A DNA stretch of 64,000 nucleotides from Eutrigla gurnardus. Its lineage: Eukaryota; Chordata; Actinopteri; Perciformes; Triglidae. Under the pieces are notes generated by a model. It did no database searches, was not told where the DNA came from, and worked only from the letters and a program-made list of their open reading frames with translations. Shown one piece after another: positions 1 to 14,135 of this stretch. Positions within the stretch are counted from its first letter, which is position 1, and each line of letters opens with the position of its first letter. A program made the translations under genes and the position numbers. Location: contig OY741270.1 in the NCBI GenBank assembly GCA_963514095.1, positions 26,182,571 through 26,246,570 of the forward strand, written 5' to 3'.

Positions 1-360
1 AGATCTTGTTGGATCTTGGTTAGTATTCCACGTGTCTTTAAAGAAATATAAGATTATTGTTTTACAAATAGACTGTACATGGTAGGAATACACAGTTTTT
101 TCAGTTTCTAGCACAAAACCTTTTATCTGATTAGATAAAAGATGGTTTAATCAGATAGATTGTAGAAATTGATAATTATACCTGTATTTCTGTCTATAAC
201 TCATTATTGCTTCCTATCTTTTAGTTAGATTTGTCTTCTCAATATGCTTTTCTGCATCCTCTCTACACTCCATCTCTACCTCCATCCATCCCCCTCTCTC
301 TGTCTCTCTGAGAATGAAAAACAAATGATCCCTCTGAAAAGGTGTGAGTGTTATCTGAAC
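1..360 (-). other. Likely ccdc162 intron
   Basis: Follows the last recognised ccdc162 exon (361-563). It is AT-rich with a CT-rich part at 280-310. No further exon could be supported, and the gene continues beyond the window edge. Confidence 0.4.
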
Positions 361-3300
361 TGTGCCAGATGTGCCGTCTCCGAGGCCGACTCCAGCAGGC
401 GATGGCGGACGGTGACGAGCTCCAGCAGCTTGGAGAACGTTTCCACCGCGTACAGGTGTTTCTCTCTTCCCTGGATCAGGTCCTCCCCCTCTGCAGACCT
501 CACCAACGACAGCCCCACCTGTTGGACCAACGCCGGGTCCTCCACAAACACACCTGAGAACAACTGAGGAGGGGAAAAAGAGGTGAGATCTATTTGCGTG
601 ATTTATGATTTGCATTGTTGTACGTGAACCTACATCCTTCTGTATCTGGGCGCTGTAGGAGGCTCCGGGTGAAGCCAGGTGGCTCCAGCGCTGCAGGGCC
701 TCCTGCAGGAGCTTCCGTCGCAGCACGAGGGACTCGGCGATGCTCGTGGCTCGGTGCAGCTGACGGAGCGCCGCGTGAGCGCCGACTAAACCGCGATAGA
801 CTGCAGACGCCAGGCAGAGGGACGGATGCACCTCCAGCAGGAAGGTGTTCATCAGTGCAGGGCTGCAACACGAGAAGGGCAAGACGGAGGCATTAAAACA
901 ACAACATATAGAGAGACAGAGTGGTTAAACGTGTGTATTTTCTTGCCTGCTGCCTCCGAGGGAGACCAGATGTTTGGGAACGTAGCTTGGTGGAAGGCCA
1001 AAGTCGTGAGCGGAGCCTTTGCCGTCGTTCCTCCAGATGTGTTGGAGGTACTGCCGCTGGTTTTCAATCTGACCAGACAAGAGCACATCTGTCACAAGCC
1101 CAGTCATCACATTCAAACGAGGGCTTCCATTAACAGATATTCTCATCATCAATTGATCTGCTGATATGAGTAACAGATCCATCGTTGAGCCTATGAAAGG
1201 TCAAGCAAATATTTGACTAAAATGCTAAACTGATTATCCAAATTGTTGCCGATTGATTTTCGTTTCAATCATCCAACAGATAGTTTGCATTTTGTTCGTG
1301 TTTTCACCTGATTATCCAAAATGCCTCTGATCAGCTGCTGGTGGCTTCGCAGGCAGTCTATCTCGGCCCTGTAGGTCTGAACAAAGTAGTCCTGGTTCAG
1401 GTCCAGCTGTGGTCTACTATGCATGATGTCAGTAATAACTCGAGCCAACGAAAACCTCTCCTCAGTCCCTGCTGTGTGCTGGTAGGCCTCGTAGTAGCAG
1501 TTCAAGAGCTGCAGGACGAGAAAACCAACATTCAACACCGGACTCATGAGCCTGAGCCATAAAAAAGGGGAGAACACCAGATTGAAGGTATGGATAAAAT
1601 GTATTTCATCTCAAATTCTTAATCTTTTTGTCTGTACCTGAACTTTGCTCTCCAGAAACTCGGCCTCACACGTCCACAAGTCGAGCAGCACGGCCACGCG
1701 GTCCACAGAGGTGGCGGGTCTCGTGTTCCTGATCTCGTCTCTCTGGATGAAGCAGGATCCGACTAGAAGCAGCTCGTGGTCCAGCTCCTCCAGGTCCCGC
1801 AGGGCGACGTCGTACACCACGTAGAACCCTCTCTGGTCCTGAACGTGGACGAGCCGCTCGTCGGCGCTGTAGAAGTCATGAAGGTTCTCCACGTCTGCAA
1901 ACTCCATGAACTCTGAGCACCGGACCTGGAGATGAAATCGTAGTCTATAAACAGGCTTTTCATGTGTTCTTATGGTGCTCTATAGTCGTGGTCATCGGTA
2001 TCCAAAACAACATCTCTCCATGTTCTCACCTTACAGTCAACAGGCGTGTTGTGGCTGTACTGCAGCGAGCCGAGACCCCCCGCCTCCCCTCTCCCTCCCC
2101 TGGCTGCGTTCATCCAGCCCGTCTCCTCCGCCGTGCTGCACAGCTCTCCTTCCTCCAGCTGCACGCCCGCCAGGTCAAAGGTCAAAGTCCGCTCCACGGA
2201 GCGCAGGTAGTTCAGCAACCCAAGAGAGATGCGCTGCCGACAGAGTTTCGAATGATTTAGTTTTTGTTTTTTTCCATCATCCAGAAGACGTCTGAGCTTC
2301 GTACCGTTTCAGCGTTTTTGCCTCACCTGGAGCTGTCTGAGTCTGAGGTGACGCAGGTGGATGAGAGACAGGTAAGCACCTCTGGTTACGACGGGATCCG
2401 ACCCTCCGTCCTCTGAGCGCTCGTCCAGATCCAGCAGCTGCAGGCCGTCCTCCAAACAGCAGCTGGGTTCAGTCGAGGGAGCAAAGATGCAGAAATCTGG
2501 ATTCTTTAGGAGGCTGACGTCAGGATTTTCATTTTCAAAAAATGCTTATTTTGTCCAAATGACAGCGACGATTAAATATACAATGATAAAAAGCAGAAAA
2601 TATTCATATTTTTTGTTTTCTTTACCTGATAAATGATTCAAACCAGTGAAATAATGATTACTTTACAAACACCTGTCATTTGCTGCGTTTGAGGTCTGAC
2701 TGCTCCAACTCTTCTCCCCGTTGCCTCCAGATCTGGATGACTGACTGTGTGTTTCCTAACAAGAAAAATGTCACTTTTAATACGGTCGAGAGGGGTTTCT
2801 CCCCTTCCCACCTCGAAGCAGAACCGTGGATCATATACATGCCTGAGTGAGAGCGGTGCTGCTGTAAATACTGGTCCAGATCTCTGAGATCTGCTGTCGT
2901 TTACTGCTGCGTGAAGTCGATGATGTCCTCGCTGATTGTAAGTCGTCAGCACGAGCGGCGTGTTCTTTCAGAGCGGCGGCCACGCGGAGCAGATCTGGGA
3001 CCTGATGACACGCACAGAACAGAGGAAAACTCACACCTGCGAGATGTAGATTACATCACGTGGAGACATGCAGAGGGGAAGTCCGTGTTACCTGAAGGAA
3101 CCTGCTGTGCATCTTCAGCAGCTCATCAACACGTTTCTTCTCCCTGAGCTTTGTGAGGATCTTCTGCTGCCACGGATCCCGTTCAGGCTTCACCTGCAGG
3201 ACAGAATGCAGACGGTCTACAGTCTTCCACGGGAGCTTTGTAGTCTACTCCTTTAAATGCATCCACACTTCTGTAATACTTTTGAGGTGAAGTGAGGGAA

Positions 3301-6300
3301 GGATTTATATAATCAAATACTTTTTCTTTTTTATTCACACTCCCTGAAAAACCCCCAAAACATCTGGCTGCCCAGGAAACATTTGGAGGTGTATTTTGAT
3401 AGTTCCCTCCCACCTGAATGAAGGGGATCCAGGTGGCCTCCTTCCTCAGAGCCGTCCTCGCGCTCTTCCTCCCCCACTGGCTCCGTTTGGCCTCGGCGCC
3501 GTCGTACTGAGGAAACGTTTTCATCTGCTCTTGCTCCCTAAAGGTCCTTCTGAACTCCCTCCACACCTGCACAGACGGACCAGGCGGACATGTGACCGTG
3601 TGACGTGCATGATTATGTTGCATCACTTAAGTTCCATTCCTCTGCCGACGTTACCGTGCAGAATAACTCCATCTGGTCCGCGGCCGTCCTGAGGTTACGG
3701 GTGTCGTAGGAGAGGCGGAGGTGGGCGATCAAAGACTGCAGCTCAGGTAGGAACTGGTCCAGGTGATCGGTGTGAACGGGAACGTCGTCAGCCAGTCTGG
3801 AGTCGCCTGCAGGGTCATGCATTCATTTTCATTTTCAACATGCTGTTTGGATGCATTTCAACCCTTTGTGCTGTTATAGTGGGATTACTCATTTTCTCAC
3901 TACAGAGACTCCTGATTGGCTGATCCATCACCACCTCTGACATTATTATGTCAGTAAATCTTAACGATTTGGTGACCTCCCCTGACCTTTTCTCCTGGCG
4001 TCACCATCACTCAGTTGTGCACAAGATCTAGTGTTTTCCATAGAATTTACTGGATGCATTCAGAGGACGGACCATTTCCTGTTTAGACTTTCCACAAGCT
4101 TTTCTCTTTTCAGTTTAACATATTCAGTATGTCATTACCAGTTAATCTGACGACAGTGGAGATTTGTTTTTTTGATTTAAATCTAGTCTGTAAATGTAGA
4201 TTTGAAAGATGCTGCTGGTTAAACTCACCTTCAGCAGGTTGAGTCTCCGTTTCCTCACAAACCGTTGGTGTTTGTGTGTCTTTCCTTTCACAAGCTGGTA
4301 TGTAGTGCAGCACCTGTTAAAGACATTGTTTGTGTTACTTATTTCATTTGAAATAGAATAAAACATCAGAAGCCTTGGCGACAGAAATCCATCTTTCACC
4401 CCGAGGAAGCTGTGAACAGTCTGGACGGAGTGCAGATGGCAGATCAGCCAGCGCAGGTAAATGACCACGTCGTCCTGCGTGAGCAGGTCGGCGGCGTTTC
4501 CTCGGCCCGTCAGCATCTTCTCTCTGCTCGCCGACAGCCTGCGGGCTCTGTGGACGGCGTCCTGGTACTCCCTCGTCAGACGGGACATCTGGTCCTGAGG
4601 GACAACAAGTCGGATGTGATCTGGTGAAGATCCATCAGTGTGCACAGTCGAGAATCCAATGGATTTTCTCCCAGTAGTAAGATTATTATTATTATGGCCT
4701 TCTTGGAATACTACAGAACGATTATAGTTTTTATAGCAGATTTTTTCTGCTTCTGTTTTGATAATCACATTTTTTTCCCCACAGAAAAATATCCAAAAAG
4801 AATGTATGATTCTGCTGCTTTTCTTCATCTTATATGATAGTAAACTGTATATTAGGTTTTAGGAAACTGCTCTTTATAGACCAAATAATTGAGAGAGTAA
4901 TCAATAATGAAATAATGGTGACATGATATTATAATAGAAGCACCATGAATGAGTGAGATGTCTTACTGACTGACTCATAGCTCCCCTGCAGCAGCAGGAC
5001 GTAAACTGAAAGGAGGATGAGCCACCAGACGAACATCTCCTCCCATAATGAGCCTCATTATGACATCTGTTGTGCTTCCAAAGTGAGTCATGGCCACCTT
5101 GTAATGAGGGTAAAGCTTCTCGATGACGTCGGCGTGGCGGCAGAATCTCCTCCATCTCAGCATGAGCAGATATTTGATGTGAGCCAGGTGATATGATCTG
5201 TCGCTGTAGAACTGTGGAGACATTAGACAACCGTGGTTGAGATGACTGACGTTCCTTTTGGTTTCCTGGAGGGTTTGTGGCATCCTGACCTGCTGCAGCA
5301 GCGGAGGCAGACTGTCAGGAGTGTACTCGAGAGTCAAGCAACTATCCAGCTCTCTCTGCATGACGTCAGCCTGAGACTGAACCGGCAACGCTTCAGCCAC
5401 CTGCAAGCAGGACCACGAGTGAACACTAAATAAGTTGGGAATGACCTAAATAAAGTCATTTCAAAATGAATTCTCCACCTCACCTGAAGCCCTCTGCTTA
5501 GAGCATGTTCCCTCTCCACACGGAAGAAGGAAACATCTCTTGGAGGAAGAACAGAACTGAAACAGAGCGAGAGCAACAAAAAAAACAAGTTCTTAGAAAA
5601 AGAAGACACAAAATAAATCTTAGAAACAGATTGAAAGTTAAATTCATTAGCAGTGAAACGCTCAATTCAACCAGGTGGCAACCTCCTCTTCCGGCCAGCA
5701 GGGGGCGACTCCTCTGGTTGCAAAAAGAAGTCTGATTGTATGGAAGTCTGAGAAAATGACGACTTCTCTCTTGATGTATTATATCAGTAAATATTATAAA
5801 CGTGAGCTTATGGTCTCCATCACTATAGTTTCAAGCATTCTTCAATACATATTTCAGTCAAAGAGAAATCAAAGTCCTCAGGATTCATCATCCGGGGAAC
5901 ATGAATATCCAATCAAAATTGCACGGCAATCCAATAGACAGAGCAATATTGATCGAACCACCACCAGGATCTGGCAATGCTTATAACAATGTGCCTATAT
6001 GGTTTTGAAAATCAGTTATGTACTCCATATTTACTTGTAGTTATGGTATGTAAATAATGTTTTCACTGAAAGTAACTTATCTCAAATTAATTATCACTTA
6101 CCTCGTAATCTACAGTTCCAAGATAGAAAAAAAATACTATTTTTGCCACGCTTGGCTTCCAAACAATATGAAAGATGCCCTTCAGCAGATGAATGTAAAA
6201 ACATCCTGAGAGTCAAGCTGTTCATCATCATTCTGCAGCTCAAACATGACACATGGGAGCTTTAAACTCCACCTACCTGGCAAACAAACAACGTATCACC

Positions 6301-6472
6301 CCCAACCTTTATCCCACGGTTACCCTGAGCTTCCACACCTGTAACATCTGGAGGCTCCTGCAGGAAACCCGCTCTCCTGGACTTCCGCCCTGAGAGCAGA
6401 GAGCTGACGCGACAGCTCGGCCTCCATCTGCTGCACTTTGACGGAGGAGGAAGCTCTGTAGACGTCACACAT
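361..6472 (-). CDS. ccdc162: CCDC162/C6orf183-like protein, 5' part (3' end beyond window)
   Basis: About 17 coding exons read on the minus strand. Phase-consistent exons are 6339-6472, 5484-5556, 5290-5400, 5098-5211, 4400-4594, 4229-4313, 3655-3806, 3414-3566, 3092-3193, about 2900-3001, 2327 to about 2520, 2030-2233, 1638-1925, 1308-1508, 947-1068, 634-862 and 361-563. The ATG at 6470-6472 opens a short coiled-coil-like N-terminus (VQQMEAELSRQLSALRAEV). A conserved block follows in exons 4-5 (RFCRHADVIEKLYPHYK, then REYQDAVHRARRLSASRE). I recognise this as the CCDC162/C6orf183 family, from memory only; the protein is mostly alpha-helical and its biochemical role is unknown. The boundaries of exons 10-11 are uncertain. 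One intron (863-946) needs a GC donor. An RFX X-box lies about 100 bp upstream of the ATG, which points to ciliated-cell expression. In human this gene also lies distal to FOXO3. Gene structure is firm, the name less so. Confidence 0.68.
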
Positions 6473-6575
6473 GGCTCCGACGCCTTTCAACACCACATTA
6501 AACGCTATGTGCAGCCACACTAACACACCTCCTCAATCCTGCCAAATCTCTGCCTCCGTGCAGACCTGTTGTGGT

Positions 6576-6589
6576 GTTACCATGGAGAC
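6576..6589 (-). promoter_or_regulatory. RFX X-box motif upstream of ccdc162
   Basis: GTTACCATGGAGAC on the plus strand fits the RFX consensus GTTRCCATRGMRAC at all 14 positions. It lies 104 bp upstream of the ccdc162 ATG, the usual distance for X-boxes of ciliary genes. The motif match is seen directly; regulation by RFX and Foxj1-type programmes is inference. Confidence 0.6.
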
Positions 6590-7024
6590 GAACGCCCTTC
6601 ATCAGGGCTCAGTGACTGCACATGATCTGTAGAGGGCTCTAACGTCACACTGGAGTCCCTTTAGGTGATGATGTCAGTGCTGCTCGGCTGTGTACACACT
6701 TCAACTGTGATTGGCAATATAGTACAATAGTACAGTACATAAATATATATTTATATAAATACAAGTACAATAGTTGTGCACCAATCATTGTGCAGGACCT
6801 ACCTCAGCAATCATGCATTCAAAAAACCTCGACTTAATCTCAGCGGGTCCGTTCCTCTTGGATACAGCGTGTGATTGGTTGTGAGCGCATGATGCTGTTA
6901 CCCAATAGCAAAGCAGCTCCTCGGTGGCTGCAGAGTCAAGTCTGCAGCTGTGCAATTCCTTTAGAGACAGAAATAAAACACACAAAAAAAAGGTAGATCA
7001 AACAAACTCCAGCTTCTCAGTGGT
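6590..7024. other. Intergenic DNA between foxo3 3' end and ccdc162 promoter
   Basis: No open frame of interest and no splice-supported exon. It holds the upstream part of the ccdc162 promoter and a short AT-rich stretch (6720-6770) and ends at the inferred foxo3 polyadenylation area. Confidence 0.5.
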
Positions 7025-8903
7025 TCTTTAAGCTTTATTTACATGCGCCGTCTCCGATACAACCAAGATAGGAATTGGAATTACAACTGGCAACGTCGAC
7101 TCGATGTGTTAAGTTGGCTCTTCTTTTTTCCTTTTTTTTTGTAGGAGCAATAGGAAGAAATAGTTTGAATATTGGCAGTGAGTTACTCAAGATTAATGTA
7201 GGGGAAAACATTAAGCTTCAAGTTGTGTGAAATCATCCATGTGATGCTAAAAAAATGATGTTTAGAAGCACGGTTGCAATCCAATATTTCATCCATTAAC
7301 GTTAACGTCAGATAAACTCAACAGGGTTTAGATTTTATCAATAACTCTAAAAAAGGACAGCAGTCGCCCTCGGTCGAGGTGGTCAACATGTGGAACAGAC
7401 CATAAAACAAAAAGTGCTTTTACAGCTCCGCCACACGTCGTATGGAAAAGCACTCAATATGTACATGTGGAAAATAAATACAAATTTCATTTAACAAGAC
7501 AAATTCAGTGAACATCGACAGTTTCCAGCTGATAAAAATGTAAACTTAAAAAAAAAAAAAACTGTGCTGATGATGATTTTGGGGGTTTTATTTGTTTTGT
7601 TGCCACTACAGCACTCTTTCCTAATATTTATACACTATATATCTTCTTATTTCCCACTTAATTAAATGCAGAAATATTTTGGCAAATATTTAAAATAATG
7701 TTTTTTTTCCCCCTCAAATGGCAAAATGGCTCCAAGTTGCTCCACAAACTCCTGTCACGGGGTTGGAGACGCTATGTGAGCCAGCACCTGCTGTAGTGCT
7801 GATAAGAACGGGGGAGGCGACCGACGCTGCTCCCTCTGCGGCGTTCTCCCCGCCAGCGTCTCCTTGTAGCACCGAGAACTCCTCCGAATGAACAAACACC
7901 AGAATACTGGAGTCGTAGTGCAGGTTGGACGTCTAAGTGTGGTTTGCTTTCAATCCAGATGAAAGAGCTACGTCATGTCCTTAATTCTGCCCTAAACTCT
8001 GCTTACTCGGCAGTATTTCCAATATTGCAGTGAATGGAAGAGGAGGGGGGGGGGGGGGGGGGGGGGTACGATGGTGAAAAGGGATCTGCAGCAGAAACAC
8101 CATATTATTATCAGTTACGCACCTCTTCGGAAGGAACAGAATTCACAGTAATGTCACTAAACTCACAGGGAAAATAAAACGTTACATACAAAAACCACAC
8201 AGTGTAGATGAGTTCACATCTGGATGATAACATATTAACCTCTACAGTTTGGTATTTGGTGCGTGACTGTGTGTAAATGATGGAGGGGGGAGGGGCGTTA
8301 ACACTTTATTCTACATATTTTAATCCATTTAGGCTACGTCTCTCAAAGAAACTTTAAAAAAAAAAAAGCTTGTCAAGTATCCTCCACTGGAACGTAATCA
8401 TGTAACATTCTCTGCAGCTTTTGTTGTTGGTTTTCTGTAAACAGGCCGTCACTCAACAGGCTGACAGCTGGTTTGGCAAAACGTCTGTTGGGTTGAACGG
8501 TGTGACGGAGGAGAGAAAGCGGGGCGGAAACACAGTTCATCTCCAGTTCCGTGTATCACGTTGTGATACTGCATGAGTGATTCCCTGAGACTAACGCGAT
8601 TTGATGCTTTTCCCCCCCATTTAGTTAAAAAAAAAAAGAAAAACCCTCCTGTGTTTCCAGTCAATACTGTTCATCACACCGCCCAGGCATTGATCTTTTT
8701 TCTATTTGAAAAAGATTGTGTGTCTCAGACACTTAAAACACGGTAAACTCAACACCAAACTAATGCCTCACATTAAAAATAATGGGGGGAGAAAAAAATA
8801 CTACATTAATACACTTTTACATACTTCGCTCTAGATACACAACGCAGGACAATGAACCTCAATTTACATTTCCCCCCCGCTTCTTTCCCCCATGCCGAGC
8901 CCC
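7025..8903 (-). other. foxo3: foxo3 3' untranslated region (inferred)
   Basis: The stretch follows the foxo3 stop codon without any splice-supported coding exon. A minus-strand AATAAA signal lies at 7034-7039, giving a 3' UTR of about 1.9 kb. FOXO3 messages are known for long 3' UTRs. It carries a 22-bp poly-G run on the plus strand (8045-8066; poly-C in the transcript) and several A/T runs. The actual cleavage site is inferred. Confidence 0.5.
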
Positions 8904-11900
8904 TCAGCTCGGCACCCAGCTGTGAGGCGAGGTCTGCTTCGAGCTGGAGAAGCTTCCTGAATTCCTTTTGGCGTTCTGGGCGGCGGTGAGGCGCGTGTCG
9001 AAGCTGAGGTCCAGGCAGTCCGCGTCCATCAGTTCGTTGCGGATGATGGAGTCCATGTCGCATTCGAGACTGCCGTTGAACACGTCGAGGTCGAGGTCGG
9101 CGGGGTAGCGGTCCTGGCCGGGCAGACCAGAGCCGAGCTGCATAGAGGCGTTCTTGCTGGGAGACTTCAGGTGCGGCTGCTTGGCGTCGGCGTGGACGGC
9201 GGTGGCGGCGGCGTCTTTGTCGCAGGTTGACAAGCCAGCTTGCCAACCAGGCACTGAAGAGCTTTGGGCCTCACCCGCGACGGCGTGGTTCGCCGCCGCG
9301 TGGTCTTTGCGGAGGAGCATGGCGTTCCGGCGGGAGTTCTGCAGGGCGATGGCGGTGCTGGCCTGCGACATCAGCGGGTCGGACTGCGTGAGCATGACGT
9401 TGCTGGGGCTGTGGGAGTCGAGGCTGAGCAGGTCCTGCAGGGTCTGGTGGTCGCTGAAGTGCGAGATGCAGGAGAACGTGGTCTGCTTGTTCTCCTGGAT
9501 GGTCTGCATGGGAGACTGCCGCAGGCTCGTGATGGACGGCGGGCTGAAAAGCGGGTTGGGCCCGTAGCTGCCCGACGGGCTGCCCAGACTACTTCCTGAG
9601 CAGCTGAAGGTAAACACTGAGCTCCCCTGGCCGTTGACGCCGTTGTCTTCCTCTCCAGGAGGAGGCTGCTGGGATGCTGTGAGGCTGATGTTGTCTAAAA
9701 GGTCGTCCATCAGGTTGTCAGAGAGGCCGTCGTTGAGGTTCATGGTGCCCGCCAGGTCGGAGAGCCCCGTGGGCCCCGTGGACGGGGACATGCTGCTGGG
9801 GCTGGAGTACAGCATCGGCGAGAGGGGCGAGTCGTCGTCGGGCACCTCGTCCAGCTCCAGGTTGGCCAGGATCGGGGACAGGCGGCCGCTGAGTGTGCTG
9901 GCGTTGGAATTGGTCCGGGAGCGGAAGTCCGTCCAGGCGTCCAGCTCGTCGCTGCTGCGGGAGGTGGGACTTCCTGTCCACTTGGAGAGGCTGGAGGAGC
10001 TCTCGGAGCTGCCTTCTTGAGCTGCCTGCAGCGAGGCTTTCTTCTTGGTGGCACGTCCTCGGGCTCCTTTGATGTACTTGCTGTTGTCCATGGATACGGC
10101 CCGTCGTCGGGGAGCTTTGCCTCCTTTCCCACCTTCTGCGTTGAGCATCCACCAGGAGCTCTTTCCCGTTCCTTCATTCTGGACTTTCACAAAACGACTA
10201 TGGAGAGACAGATTGTGTCGGATGGAATTCTGCAATAAAAAAAAAAAAGAATGAAAGGAATTAAATGCATTTGTAATGGAGGTTATTCTTTGAGCGAATG
10301 ATAACAGGAATAAAATTACTTGAGTGCCTTTACTTTGTCAATAATGCTGATTCTGATATAATTCGATCCAAAGGCAGATTAGGACGATTAGGAGTTTTAA
10401 GCCAACAGTCTTTTATTTAACGCCTAAATCTGCAGTACACCTTTGAGCCACACGAGGGAGCCTTAACGTTTTTACTGTTCCGATAATTGGAAAAGCTTTG
10501 CATCTATTGAGGAAGATCGTGCGACAAGCTTGAAAGCTCCAGATCAGCTACTGGATGAACCTTGTGGGGTTTAGACAGTATTTAGTTATATTTCACCTTT
10601 TTCTACCAAAGAACTAACTTTGGGTTTGTTTTAAAATCTACCCGGTTGTCTGGCTGCCTGCATTTTGTCCTGTTGGACTTTTTTTTGTGGCGATGTCGAC
10701 ATGTTCCCAGAATTCAATAAATAACTTTCATATGAAAGGAAAGGATGAAAAAAAAACTACCAAAATAAGACCCCAGATATTATCTTTCAAGACATTACTG
10801 GAAGGGTCAGTCCACAGGCCGTAAGATTGTGATCAGAACTGATCCATTATTTTGGGTTTCAAGAAAATAATTCCACACAAAATCAAGTATGTTTGTGGGG
10901 ATTTTCCCTCCAACTAAAGCTTTTCTCAATGTGAAATACTGGCCTTTAAAAACCCTTCAAGAGAAGCAGTCCGAGAAGGAAAATCACACTTTGTTTGAGC
11001 TGCTTTTAAGGTTGCCAACCACAGCATTAGAGGAAGCAGAGTTTCTACATGCAAGAATGCAGACCTCAACAACAGAACATACTCTTTGTTACTACAACAA
11101 CCACAGTATTGTGAACATTGTAGTATTTTTATGTTCTGGGCTGCAAACGAAAACTTTTAACGGGTTCCAGAGTGAAAGGAAAAACGTTCCCGTTCTTCTT
11201 TGCACCTCACACTACGACCCCCGTCTGGCTCTGGCTTCCTTGGAGAAGTTCCCAACCACGTACAACATGAAACAGCTGGAGCCCGCCGAGGACCAGCCCA
11301 CGCCGAGTCACGCTGCAGTCCCAAAGCCAAGCTCACTGGGAGGAGGTCCAGCATAATTCTCCCAAGCTTGAATTAACTTGAGGTCCCATTTAAATCCCTC
11401 AGAAGATTAAACTAATCAAACACTAAAGAAGCTCAAGGCACACAAACCGCAGCGAGACCCTTCACAATATGGATCCTATAAAAAAAAGCAGCTGTGAGGG
11501 GGAAGTTTCTCTGCAGCTTTGTGATGACTCAGCACAAATTCCTCTGAATGCAACGAGTCAGTGACCCACTGACATCAAACTTCCAGTAAAGCTTCAAGCC
11601 AATTAAAGGATTTGGTCGACCGGCAAACACTTTCATCACTTACAACAAAGCAAATCAACCTTCAGCTGCTACATCGCTCGCTCTCACGTTAGCTCAGAAT
11701 TAGCCAACAGCCTCGTAATTAGCTTAAAGTGCCGTAACGAACACTGAAGATGTGAATCTTTAAATAAATTGTTTTTGGGAAATGCTACCACATTTTGTCT
11801 AAAGTTACCCGAGAAGCTCGATGCGACTCTCGTGTCCGTACGGTAGGTATGCAGCTACGGCCATTAGCCGGTTAGCTTATAGCACAAAAGGCTAGAAACC

Positions 11901-14096
11901 GCCATTATGGCTCCGTCCATCACATGAACGCTCAGTAAACATGTCGTATCTCGTGTCTTTAATCAGTAGAAACACACACAGTAAAAATGACACGTTGTGT
12001 TCAGAGCCAAGCTCGTCGTTTCCCACCCGTATCCAGTTTTGGAGCTAGCTAAGCTAAGCTAAGCTAAGCTACTATTGACGTTTAGAAGAGGCTCCCAAAC
12101 AGCTGCTCACTGACGTTCTCAGAAAATGTTACGCGGTATGAATTTGTTTAGGGACTCTTTTAAACCTGGAATAAACATGCGCTAGTAATCACAGCAGCGG
12201 GGCGGTGAATTTGGGATAAACTCTAAATAAACTACAGAGTCCATGTTCTTAAAGGAACATGTGGTTCTTGGAATCAGCCAACTGGAGCTGCAGAGGACTA
12301 AAAGCCCTAACAGGCCGGCTACACTGATAATACTTCTGATTAGTTTAATTCAGGCTTCACCTTTAACCTGAACTTTGATTTCATTTCCCTTCAATGTGAC
12401 ATTGACCAAACAAAATCTACATCCTCCTCAGCTGGAAGGCATTTATTTCCATGTATAACCAGAAGGCTGGTTGATAATTAAAAGTAGATAAAAATCACAG
12501 ATTGTTTGATCAATAGTCCAGGTGTAAATAAAACACACAGGAGGAAGAAACTCTGATTTAGATCTCTTTGATTTTGAGTTTGTATAGTTAGTAAAGGCTA
12601 AAATGTAAGGACCTCATCTATAAGTCATTATAGCAGTGACTAAATAAAAACACCACCTGTTCTGCTCAGTTCTTAAATCCAATACGACGTCATCCCCGCC
12701 ATACATAAATAAACCTTTGGGACACTTCTGAGCCCGTCAGAGTGAGGTTTTTGAAGGATGTGGTGTTTTTTTATGAGTCCATAAATTGCATAGTTGCTGT
12801 ACTGGATGGGTTTATATTACCGCAGCTGGGTGAAATATACCTCCTGTGTGTAGGGGTAGTTAAGGTTTACAGTAGTGTAACAGGGATCCGGACTATAAAC
12901 ACACATTCTTATTATACTCTGGATGGTAGAACAGTCCGTGTGGCACGTAGCAGCTGAAAGAAACATCCAGTAGGTGTTGTTGCATCCTTAAAGCTCCAGA
13001 GACGCCCGACACGCTCTGAATGCAGCACAGGTAGACAGAGTGGGAGCCATTCAGCGTTTAATAGATAAATCACAAAGAGCAACTCCTGCCACCCCCCCCC
13101 CTCCTCCCATGCAGCCACAGCAGCTCTGCAGCACCCTCCGAGCAAAGCCTCGTTCTGAGCGGGGACTGGAGCTATGCCAGTTTATCCGGAGCCAGATCCA
13201 AAGAGAAACACTGAGCTTCTCTCACACTACACATTGACCTACATAATTTATAGTCAGCTGATTGATTCTTGTGCCCGAGGCACGTGAAAAAAAAAAAAGA
13301 CAGCGTGGCACACAGCAGCGGTGGGGGGGTCGGGCCGCTGCCTGGTCATCTGTATAGTTTTGTTTGGACTGACAACAGAGTGGGGATTTAACCCCCTCCC
13401 CCCCACACTAAAGGTCACTCAATGTGCGTGGAGACGTGCAACAGGTCGCAACCCTCCGGTCTCAACGATCTGAGGACGTTTGTTTGTTGCACACAGCCCC
13501 TCATGCAGATGTTCAACCTCATGACTGACTGCTAGAATGTCACAGCTGCAAAGCATCTCCAAGGAAATGCTGATGTCAGCAGATCTTTAAACCCCAACGT
13601 TAACCCTTTCCTCTGCCAGTACCCCCCCCCATGAATGAAAACCGACCTGCTAATCTCAAGTATTAACTAACCATCTGATTCTGTGCAGATTAATCGGGTT
13701 ATTAGCGACAAAGCGAGGATTTTATCCTCCCGATTCCCGTCATGTCACATCATCGTGATTCGGGCTTAAAAGCACAAATCTTGACCGCTACCGTGATGTC
13801 TTTGTGCAGGAACTCCCTGGAAGTCGGACCGCACCCCCACATCCTACAGTTATGCAGGATTACAAACCTATTTCCAGAGTTTTACTACCCACCCCCATCC
13901 CATCTAAATCCTGCAAAGCTCAAAGCTTTCATCAGACTTGATTCCATGACAGATGAATTGGTTTTCCAGGCCGAACTAATCCTCAAAATCAAACTGAAGC
14001 AGGGCCCCGGTGCTGCAGTGGGTCTGAGAAGTGAAATCAACTTTGCATCGCCTGTTTTGGGTCTCAACCGTCACACCTGCCACCTTGTGTTTACTG

Positions 14097-14135
<39 letters not shown>

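Noticed and set aside
8806..10235. Several other open frames (128-146 codons) overlapping foxo3 exon 2
   Set aside because: Shadow frames of the GC-rich foxo3 exon; only the frame with forkhead, AKT sites and transactivation segment has homology.
10889..11356. 155-codon plus-strand frame in the foxo3 intron
   Set aside because: No recognised domain, no splice or promoter support, average composition; most likely chance.
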